From: an uncultured Clostridia bacterium
GTDB taxonomy: Bacteria; Bacillota; Clostridia; Christensenellales; Aristaeellaceae
Assembly (NCBI GenBank): GCA_934643535.1
Contig: CAKUCE010000199.1
Coordinates: 1-5,775 of the forward strand
Direction: 5' to 3'
DNA length: 5,775 nucleotides
This document shows positions 1-4,788 of the stretch, piece by piece. The notes beneath the pieces are model-generated. The model saw only the letters and a program-made list of their open reading frames with translations. It had not been told where the DNA came from and searched no databases. The position numbers were made by a program, and so were the translations under genes. Each line of letters starts with the position of its first letter. Within the stretch, counting starts at the first letter, position 1.

Positions 1-114
1 ACCCCGGACTGTGCGCCATGGGCGCGCAGGGCACATGGGTGACATGCAGGTTGGCTGCGGAGATACCGCCGCTCGGCGGAAGGCCTCGCGGCTCGCGGGT
101 CTGGTAGGGCTGAA

Positions 115-143
115 GCTCTGCAATCAGCTTTGCACGGCAGAGC
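115..143. other. Hairpin inside the repeat element, near the left arm
   Basis: GCTCTGC at 115-121 pairs perfectly with GCAGAGC at 137-143 across a 15-nt loop. There is no T-tract, so it is not a terminator. It lies 11 nt inside the left arm, as the hairpin at 295-344 lies at the right arm, which gives the element a roughly symmetrical folded layout. Function unknown. Confidence 0.45.
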
Positions 144-233
144 CATGCAGGGGTTGAGCGGCGCGCAGGTTGGACGGCGTTCGGATAACGCTTGCTGATG
201 TGCTTTACGATTTTCAATATCATCATGGTACTT

Positions 234-262
234 TTTGCCCGCGCAATGCGCGGGCAAATTTT
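234..262 (+). terminator. Perfect 11-bp hairpin with short T run (weak terminator candidate)
   Basis: TTTGCCCGCGC (234-244) and GCGCGGGCAAA (248-258) form a perfect 11-bp stem with a 3-nt AAT loop, followed by TTTT at 259-262. The stem is strong but the T run is short, and the bases before the stem are T rather than the usual A. It could end plus-strand transcription coming from the left, or be a structural part of the repeat element. No coding region clearly ends just before it, which weakens the terminator reading. On the minus strand no T run follows the stem. Confidence 0.35.
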
Positions 263-294
263 GGATGAAGCGCATTTGGCAGAAAACGGCAGCA

Positions 295-344
295 GGGTTT
301 GATTCGTCGGTTGTAAGTTAATCCATGTTGACCGACTCAAACCC
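295..344. other. Bipartite hairpin overlapping the right repeat arm
   Basis: GGGTTTGA (295-302) pairs with TCAAACCC (337-344), and GTCGGT (306-311) pairs with ACCGAC (331-336). The only interruption is a 3-nt bulge at 303-305, and the loop is 19 nt. The right side of the outer stem overlaps the inner end of the right 40-nt arm (338-377), so this hairpin and the long-range arm pairing cannot both form fully in one RNA. No T-tract follows. Function unknown. Confidence 0.45.
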
Positions 345-436
345 GCGAGCCGCGAGGCCTTCTGCCGAGCGGCGGTAGAAAGAAGCCAAGTGACAGTGAC
401 CGACAACCCCTGCGCACCCCGCGCGCAGAAGTGGGT

Positions 437-453
437 GCAGGGCGAAGCCCTGC
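437..453 (+). promoter_or_regulatory. Leader hairpin abutting the ribosome binding site of the importer operon
   Basis: GCAGGGC (437-443) and GCCCTGC (447-453) form a perfect 7-bp GC stem closed by a GAA triloop. The stem ends one base before the GAGGAGG ribosome binding site at 454-460. Upstream, GCACCC at 414-419 could instead pair with GGGTGC at 433-438, which would open the lower part of this hairpin. That makes two mutually exclusive folds possible. Whether either regulates initiation is inference. No known riboswitch consensus, such as the purine aptamer, was recognised. Confidence 0.35.
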
Positions 454-460
454 GAGGAGG
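454..460 (+). promoter_or_regulatory. Ribosome binding site that fixes the ATPase start at 465
   Basis: GAGGAGG is a near-perfect Shine-Dalgarno sequence, separated by 4 nt (TTGG) from ATG at 465. The in-frame ATG at 390 would add 25 residues but has no ribosome binding site, sits just outside the repeat arm, and encodes sequence unlike an ABC protein N-terminus. The start at 465 is therefore preferred. Confidence 0.85.
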
Positions 461-464
461 TTGG

Positions 465-2036
465 ATGGAGAAGAAGGAGATCGTCCGTTTTTCTCACGTG
501 ACGAAACAGTACCCGGGAACACTGGCAAACGACGACGTCAGCATGAGCGTTCAGCGGGGCGAGGTGTTCGCGCTGGTGGGCGAAAACGGCGCGGGAAAAA
601 GTACCCTGATGAACCTGCTGTATGGGATGCAGCCGGTCACCATGGGTGAAATTTTCATTGACGGTCAAAAAATCGGGCCGCAGCATTGCCCGGAAAAGGC
701 CATGGAGATGGGCGTAAGCATGGTGCATCAGCACTTCAAGCTGGTGCCCAGCTTTACCGTGGCCCAGAATATCCTGCTGGGCCACGAGCCGAAAAAAGGG
801 CTGAGCTATGATTTTCAGGCGGCGCGGGACACCGTGCGGAAGCTGTCCGAAACCTACGGCCTGTATGTGAATCCGGACGACGTGACCGGCGAACTCAGCG
901 TGGGCCTGCAGCAGCGGGTGGAAATCCTCAAGGCGCTGCGCACCGGCGCAAAGGTGCTGATCCTGGACGAACCCACCGCCGTGCTGACCCCGCAGGAGAC
1001 GGACGAGCTGTTCCGCGTCATTCGGCATATCGTGGAAGAACAGAGCATGACCGTGATCCTGATCACCCACCGGCTGCCGGAGGTCATGCAGGTCAGCGAC
1101 CGGGTGGGCGTGATGAAGCGAGGCCGTCTGGTAAAGGTGATGGAGACCGCCCAGACCGACGAACGGGAGATAGCCTCCCTGATGGTGGGAAGGGACGTGA
1201 TCTTCGACGAACTGCGCCAGCGGCATGAGCTGGGGGAAGAAAAACTCCGGGTGGAGGGACTGTGCGCTCTGAACGACCGGATGCTGCCTGCTCTGCGGCA
1301 GGTGAGCCTGTCCGTCCACGCGGGCGAGATCGTAGGCGTGTGCGGCGTGGAGGGCAACGGTCAGACCGAACTGGCCGAGTGCATCATGGGGATGCGTCCT
1401 CAGACCGGCGGACGGGTGCTTTTGTGCGGGGAGGATGTAAGCCGGAAAACGCCGGGCGAAATTCGCAGCCGCGGCGTGAGCTTCATCCCGGAGGACCGCA
1501 TGACCACCGGCGTGGACGTGAAGGCCAGCGTAGCGGAAAACCTGCTGGTTGGCAAGCAGCGCCGGCCGGAGTTCAGCCTGCTGGGCGGGCTTCATCTGCG
1601 CCGCCGTCAGGTGAAGAAATATGCCGCCGAACAGGCGGAAAAGTTTGACATTCGTATGTCCGGGGTCGATGATCCGGTATCCTCCCTGTCCGGCGGCAAT
1701 ATGCAGAAGGTGGTCATTGCCCGGGAATTCAGCTTTGATTCCCCGGTGCTGGTCATCAGTCAGCCCACTCGCGGCGTGGACATCGGCGCGATCGAGTTCA
1801 TTCACGAGCGCATCATGCAGAAGCGCAACGAGGGCTGCGCCATTCTGCTCATCAGCGCCGATCTGGACGAGCTGTTCCGTCTGAGCGACCGGCTGGTAAC
1901 GCTGTACGAAGGCCGTATCACCGGTTCTTTCCAGACGGAGGAGATCACCCGGGAGGAGATTGGCTATTACATGACCGGCGGCGAGAAGAGCGAGGCCGCT
2001 GAAACCGCTGCGAAGGAGGAACTGCGGCATGGGTAA
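465..2036 (+). CDS. Nucleoside-type ABC importer, tandem ATPase subunit (NupO/YufO-like)
   Basis: This 523-residue cytoplasmic ATPase should power a BMP/Nup-family nucleoside importer. It has two fused nucleotide-binding domains. The first looks fully active: Walker A GENGAGKST at 39-47, Q-loop Gln89, signature LSVGLQQ at 144-150, Walker B VLILDEP at 164-170 with catalytic Glu169, and switch His202. The second is degenerate: the Walker A position reads GVEGNGQTE (294-302) with Gln300 replacing Lys, Walker B reads VISQPTRGVD (430-439) lacking the Asp-Glu pair, and the switch His is Ala465 in LLISADLDEL, although the LSGGNMQK signature (408-415) is intact. This asymmetry is usual for the sugar/nucleoside tandem ATPases (RbsA, NupO) rather than a sign of decay. 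The length fits the family, roughly 500-520 residues. Its last 8 nt overlap the first permease gene. Family assignment is secure; the exact substrate is inferred from homology and neighbours. Confidence 0.95.
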   Translation: MEKKEIVRFSHVTKQYPGTLANDDVSMSVQRGEVFALVGENGAGKSTLMNLLYGMQPVTMGEIFIDGQKIGPQHCPEKAMEMGVSMVHQHFKLVPSFTVAQNILLGHEPKKGLSYDFQAARDTVRKLSETYGLYVNPDDVTGELSVGLQQRVEILKALRTGAKVLILDEPTAVLTPQETDELFRVIRHIVEEQSMTVILITHRLPEVMQVSDRVGVMKRGRLVKVMETAQTDEREIASLMVGRDVIFDELRQRHELGEEKLRVEGLCALNDRMLPALRQVSLSVHAGEIVGVCGVEGNGQTELAECIMGMRPQTGGRVLLCGEDVSRKTPGEIRSRGVSFIPEDRMTTGVDVKASVAENLLVGKQRRPEFSLLGGLHLRRRQVKKYAAEQAEKFDIRMSGVDDPVSSLSGGNMQKVVIAREFSFDSPVLVISQPTRGVDIGAIEFIHERIMQKRNEGCAILLISADLDELFRLSDRLVTLYEGRITGSFQTEEITREEIGYYMTGGEKSEAAETAAKEELRHG

Positions 2037-3156
2037 CGGTTTTTTTCAGAGCATCCGGGCGCTGTTCCGGCTGAAGCCGGCCCAGAAGCTGAACCGGGAT
2101 TATCTGATCTCCCTGCTGTGCGCGGTGCTGCTGGCCTTTCTGGTGGGCGCGGGCATCATGCTCCTGTGCGGCTTTGATCCCATTCAGTGCTATGGCGCGC
2201 TGTTTGAAGGGGCGCTGGGCAAGCCCCGTGCCATCGGCAATACGCTGGCCAAGGCCATGACGCTGGCGCTGTGCGGCCTTGCCATGAGCGTGGCGGCCAA
2301 GGCGGGCATCTTCAACGTGGGCGGCGAAGGGCAGCTCTTCATGGGCGCGCTGGCCGCCGCCGTGGTGGGCGCGCAGGTGAAAGGCGTGCCCGCATGGGGC
2401 GTGGTGATCCTGGCGCTGCTGGCTTCCCTGCTGGCGGGCGGGCTGTACGCATGGGTTCCCGGCGCGATGAAGGTCTACTGGAAGGTGGACGAGGTCATCA
2501 CCACCATCATGCTCAATAGCGTAGCCACTTTCTTTTGCAGCTACATGGCCAACGGCCCCCTGAAGACCACGGAAAAGGGAATCGCCTCCGGTACGGCCAG
2601 TATTCTGAAGGAAGCGGGCTTTGCCAAGCTGATCCCCCTGAGCAACCTGACCACCGCCATCCTGTTTGCGGCGGCGGCAGCGCTGTTCACGTGGTATCTG
2701 ATGACCCGTTCCTCCGTGGGCTTTGAAATGAAGCTGACCGGCGATAACGACCGCTTTGCGGCCTACGGCGGCATTTCCGCCAAAAAGCTGATGCTCTGGT
2801 CCATGGTGCTGTCCGGCGCGATCTGCGGCCTGACGGGCATGCTGGAGGTGTTCGGCCTGCACAAGCGGTTTATGACCACCATTTCCAACGAGTTCTACTT
2901 CGACGGCATGCTGGTGGCCATGATCATGCGCTATCAGCCCTTCGGCGTGATTCTGATGAGCCTGTTTTTTGCAGTGCTGAACATCGGCAGCCGCTCCATG
3001 GAGTCGATCGGACTTTCCAGCGAGGTCATTCTGATCGTGCAGTCCGTCATCATCTTCTTCATGGCGGCGGAAGGCGGCATCCGCACGGCACTGCAGAACC
3101 GTTCTGCCATTCGGAAGGCCCGGCGCGAGGCTGCGGCGAAGGAGGCGGGCGTATGA
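2029..3156 (+). CDS. Nucleoside-type ABC importer permease 1 (NupP/YufP-like, BPD_transp_2)
   Basis: This 375-residue inner-membrane permease is the first half of the translocation pore. After a short cytoplasmic N-terminus (about residues 1-24) there are multiple hydrophobic segments, for example about 25-48, 73-93, 104-119, 122-147, 208-226, 253-275 and 332-347. Family landmarks are FNVGGEGQLFMGA (95-107), VDEVITTIMLN (153-163), the cytoplasmic coupling loop beginning GFEMKLTGDN (231-240) and ending near GGIS (247-250), and FDGMLVAMI (291-299). The C-terminus is a basic tail. The start ATG at 2029 lies 8 nt after AAGGAGGA (2013-2020). Its first bases contain the upstream gene's stop (ATGGGTAA), which predicts translational coupling to the ATPase. 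It would pair with the next gene as a heterodimeric pore, as NupP and NupQ do. No truncation or frameshift is seen. Confidence 0.95.
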   Translation: MGNGFFQSIRALFRLKPAQKLNRDYLISLLCAVLLAFLVGAGIMLLCGFDPIQCYGALFEGALGKPRAIGNTLAKAMTLALCGLAMSVAAKAGIFNVGGEGQLFMGALAAAVVGAQVKGVPAWGVVILALLASLLAGGLYAWVPGAMKVYWKVDEVITTIMLNSVATFFCSYMANGPLKTTEKGIASGTASILKEAGFAKLIPLSNLTTAILFAAAAALFTWYLMTRSSVGFEMKLTGDNDRFAAYGGISAKKLMLWSMVLSGAICGLTGMLEVFGLHKRFMTTISNEFYFDGMLVAMIMRYQPFGVILMSLFFAVLNIGSRSMESIGLSSEVILIVQSVIIFFMAAEGGIRTALQNRSAIRKARREAAAKEAGV

Positions 3157-4070
3157 GCGAGATTTTCAACGTACTTCTGTTCCAGAATACCCTGCGGACC
3201 GCTACGCCGGTGGTGCTGGCGGCGTTGGGCTGTCTGATGACCCAGCATGTGAACATCACCAACATCGGTATCGACGGCATGATGCTGATCGGCGCGTTCT
3301 TTGCCGTACTGGGCAGCTACTACTGCGGCAGTTGGGCGGCGGGACTGGCCTTCGCCATTGTGTTCGGCGTGATCCTGGGGCTGCTTTATTATGTGCTGGT
3401 GATCCGTTTCCACAGTGACGAATTCATCATCGGCGTAGCGCTGAATATTTTCGCGGGCGGTTTGACCACCTTTCTGCTGCGCACGATCTTTCAGGTGAAA
3501 GGCTCCTTCTCCGATCCCCGCATCGTGCCGCTGCCCACCATCGTCATTCCCGGCCTGAAGGACATTCCGGTGCTGGGGCATCTGCTCAGCGGGAATACCC
3601 TGCTGGTCTACGTCAGCTGGATCCTGGTGCCGGTTTGCTGGTATCTAATCTACAGAACCCCTTGGGGCTTCCACCTGCGGGCCAGCGGCGAATATCCCGA
3701 CGCGCTGGGAGCCAGCGGCAAAAGCCCCGAGAAGATGAAACTCAGCGCCAGCGTTCTCTGCGGCGTATTGAGCTGCATGGCGGGCGCGCACCTGTCGCTG
3801 GGCTACCTGACCATGTTCTCCGAGAACATGTCGGCTTCTCGCGGATACGTGGCTTTTGCCTGTGTGATCTTCGGTCGGGGCAATCCGCCCATCGTATTTC
3901 TGGCGGCGCTGCTGTTCGGATTCATTGAGGCGCTGGGGCTGCGGCTGCAGAAATATGTGCCCAGCGACCTGACCGGCATGGCTCCCTATCTGGTCACGGT
4001 CATTATGATGGTGGCCGTAGTGCTGTGGGAGCGGAAGAAGAAAAACAAAGTGGTCAAAACAGAAGGATAA
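3153..4070 (+). CDS. Nucleoside-type ABC importer permease 2 (NupQ/YufQ-like, BPD_transp_2)
   Basis: This 305-residue inner-membrane permease is the second half of the pore. Landmarks are NIGIDGMMLIGAF (37-49), the segment SDEFIIGVALNIFAGGL (88-104), the coupling loop TPWGFHLRASGEYPDALGA (169-187) that should contact the ATPase, and SRGYVAFACVIFGRGNP (229-245), all typical of the YufQ branch. Several hydrophobic spans are evident, for example about 18-30, 41-57, 62-83, 150-166, 199-218, 246-261 and 277-291, ending in a Lys-rich tail. The ATG overlaps the previous stop in a 4-nt ATGA, and AAGGAGG at 3139-3145 sits 7 nt upstream, so translation is probably coupled. It is the last plus-strand gene before the hairpin at 4077. 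Length is normal for the family (about 300-320). No BMP binding-protein gene follows. Confidence 0.95.
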   Translation: MSEIFNVLLFQNTLRTATPVVLAALGCLMTQHVNITNIGIDGMMLIGAFFAVLGSYYCGSWAAGLAFAIVFGVILGLLYYVLVIRFHSDEFIIGVALNIFAGGLTTFLLRTIFQVKGSFSDPRIVPLPTIVIPGLKDIPVLGHLLSGNTLLVYVSWILVPVCWYLIYRTPWGFHLRASGEYPDALGASGKSPEKMKLSASVLCGVLSCMAGAHLSLGYLTMFSENMSASRGYVAFACVIFGRGNPPIVFLAALLFGFIEALGLRLQKYVPSDLTGMAPYLVTVIMMVAVVLWERKKKNKVVKTEG

Positions 4071-4076
4071 GGGAAA

Positions 4077-4126
4077 GCCCCCGCTGCAGTCTGGAAAAGG
4101 CTGCGGCGGGGGCAAAGTCGTTTTTT
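4077..4126. terminator. Hairpin between convergent genes, probable shared terminator
   Basis: GCCCCCGCTGCAG (4077-4089) pairs with CTGCGGCGGGGGC (4101-4113) in a 13-bp GC-rich stem with one G-U wobble and an 11-nt loop. On the plus strand AAAGTCG then TTTTTT (4121-4126) follows, 6 nt after the importer operon stop. The 7-nt gap before the T-tract is longer than ideal. Read from the minus strand, the same stem is preceded by AAAAAA and followed only by TTT, so it may also end the secreted-protein transcript, weakly. The T-tract overlaps that gene's stop codon. Confidence 0.75.
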
Positions 4127-4637
4127 AGGGTTCATTCAAGATCTGCGGAATTTGGGAACGGGAACCCCGCAGGGTCTCCATTTCCACGGTCAGGCCATTC
4201 AGTTGGTTGAGAATGAACAGGCGATCCTCGTCCAGTTTGTTCCCGGCAGCGTCGTAGTAGGTGAAGACCAGTTCGTCTTCGTAAGGGGTTCCTTCCTGCC
4301 AGAGGGGAGCGGAGAGCACCGCCTCATAGGCCAGCGCCAGTTCCAGCCGCGGGCTGTTCCACTGCAGGGTCAGCTCCCGTTTTTCCCCGTTCCAGACGAA
4401 GGACTGATCTTCGCTTAGCGCCGGGAAAACGGTTCCCTCTCCTGTGGTCAGGACGCAGTGTTCGGCCATTTCGTTGGCGTACTGTACTTCCAGAACCAGC
4501 CGGTTCGCTTCGTGCTCCCGAACTGTGTAGTCGCGCCATGGGGCAGAACCTTCAGCATGGACGAAACTGGCCAGAAGTAAAGACGCTCCTAATATAACCC
4601 ATAAGAAAGCCTGTTTCTGTTTTTTTAATTGCAGCAA
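4125..4637 (-). CDS. Small secreted protein of unknown function, TTG start
   Basis: This is a 170-residue protein I do not recognise. The N-terminus is a clear Sec signal peptide: basic region with Lys5, Lys6 and Lys8, hydrophobic core at about 10-25, and a likely signal peptidase I site after Val-His-Ala28. There is no lipobox cysteine. The mature part (about 142 residues) is acidic, with one cysteine (Cys61) and tryptophans at 34, 82, 93 and 113. Its alternating hydrophobic pattern and a turn-like YYDAAGNKLDED (127-138) suggest a beta-rich fold, which is inference. The start is TTG at 4637, six nt after GGGAGG (4644-4649); no in-frame ATG exists until Met57, beyond the signal peptide, so TTG is well supported. 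It converges on the importer operon, 54 nt away, and may be coupled to a tiny upstream frame at 4699-4625. An exported envelope or binding protein is possible, but nothing shows its role. Confidence 0.8.
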   Translation of the reverse strand: MLQLKKQKQAFLWVILGASLLLASFVHAEGSAPWRDYTVREHEANRLVLEVQYANEMAEHCVLTTGEGTVFPALSEDQSFVWNGEKRELTLQWNSPRLELALAYEAVLSAPLWQEGTPYEDELVFTYYDAAGNKLDEDRLFILNQLNGLTVEMETLRGSRSQIPQILNEP

Positions 4638-4699
4638 AAAATACCTCCCAATGAAATTAACGTGATGATGGGCAATATGATATCAATGCGATTTTCCAA
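4625..4699 (-). CDS. Possible 24-residue hydrophobic peptide, overlapping the secreted-protein gene
   Basis: A TTG codon at 4699 opens a 24-codon frame beginning MENRIDIILPIITL and ending GGIFCCN, with TAA at 4625-4627. AAGGGGG (4708-4714), one mismatch from AAGGAGG, lies 8 nt upstream, a good distance. The peptide is a short charged start followed by one hydrophobic stretch (about residues 5-21), so it could insert in the membrane. It ends 13 nt inside the downstream secreted-protein gene in another frame, and that gene's GGGAGG site lies within it, an arrangement suited to translational coupling or a leader peptide. The non-ATG start, the small size and the AT-rich sequence mean it could be chance. 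An in-frame GTG at 4708 would add 3 residues but abuts the ribosome binding site. Confidence 0.3.
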   Translation of the reverse strand: MENRIDIILPIITLISLGGIFCCN

Positions 4700-4788
4700 T
4701 GGAAACACCCCCTTTTTTCATCAAAGAAGAAGAAAACACTCTACTATTTAGACGACTCAAAACAGGAAAAAATTGCATGGAGAAAAAG
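4638..4788 (-). promoter_or_regulatory. AT-rich intergenic spacer with palindromes, upstream of the secreted-protein gene
   Basis: This 151-nt spacer between the MATE stop and the secreted-protein start is strikingly AT-rich beside its GC-rich neighbours. It should contain the promoter for the secreted protein, but I could not pick a convincing -35/-10 pair. Two small palindromes stand out: TTTCCA-A-TGGAAA (4693-4705) and TGATATCA (4678-4685), possible operator-like sites. No terminator hairpin with a T-tract was found after the MATE stop, so read-through from the MATE gene is possible. The putative 24-residue peptide occupies its distal end. Confidence 0.4.
4644..4649 (-). promoter_or_regulatory. 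Ribosome binding site supporting the TTG start of the secreted protein
   Basis: Read on the minus strand this is GGGAGG, followed by a 6-nt spacer (TATTTT) and TTG at 4637-4635. It decides the start of the secreted-protein gene, because no ATG or GTG in that frame is positioned to give a complete signal peptide. Confidence 0.7.

Larger units (their letters stand above)
64..377. repeat. Inverted-repeat-bounded, hairpin-rich element upstream of the importer operon
   Basis: Positions 64-103 are the reverse complement of 338-377 with 38 of 40 positions matching. The two exceptions are G78 opposite T363 (a G-U wobble if transcribed) and C101 opposite A340. The arms enclose 234 nt with hairpins at 115-143, 234-258 and 295-344. 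A short outward block, TTGGCT at 51-56 and AGCCAA at 384-389, is also complementary with a one-base offset, so the repeat may once have been longer. Both arms translate to the same peptide, PRAARPSAERR, in opposite orientations. No transposase is present and no clear target-site duplication was seen. A MITE-like dispersed repeat is the simplest reading; an invertible segment or a structured RNA are alternatives. The flanks at 1-63 and 378-436 hold no defensible gene. I see no convincing -35/-10 promoter anywhere in 1-464, although the operon promoter should lie here or upstream. Confidence 0.75.

Noticed and set aside
192..220. TTGCTG followed 17 nt later by CAATAT as a plus-strand promoter
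   Set aside because: Both hexamers match the consensus poorly, no extended -10 is present, and the hairpin at 234-258 would lie directly downstream.
325..378. 17-codon plus-strand frame starting MLTDSNPRAAR inside the right repeat arm
   Set aside because: There is no ribosome binding site, and most of it is simply the repeat arm, whose left copy reads similarly on the other strand.
390..464. In-frame N-terminal extension of the ATPase from ATG at 390
   Set aside because: It has no ribosome binding site, and its sequence, rich in Pro, Arg and Trp, is unlike family N-termini. The ATG at 465 has GAGGAGG at 454-460 and begins a normal ABC domain.
378..464. Purine riboswitch before a nucleoside importer
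   Set aside because: It would be expected from function, but the conserved aptamer core and three-way junction were not found in 1-464.
318..2030. Long minus-strand open frame of 570 codons opposite the ATPase gene
   Set aside because: It is the antisense shadow of a GC-rich gene with clear ABC motifs. Its translation is rich in His, Gln, Ala and Leu with no recognisable domain, and it crosses the repeat arm. It has no credible ribosome binding site in context.
1945..2862. Minus-strand open frame of 305 codons opposite permease 1
   Set aside because: Antisense shadow. It is His/Gln/Arg-rich, shows no domain, and lies opposite a well-supported membrane protein gene with coupled start and stop.
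2934..3581. Minus-strand open frame of 215 codons across the permease 1/2 junction
   Set aside because: Low-complexity His/Gln/Arg-rich shadow spanning two real genes. No family features.
4686..4751. 21-codon plus-strand frame starting at ATG 4686
   Set aside because: It has no ribosome binding site, is basic and low in complexity, and lies in the spacer upstream of minus-strand genes.
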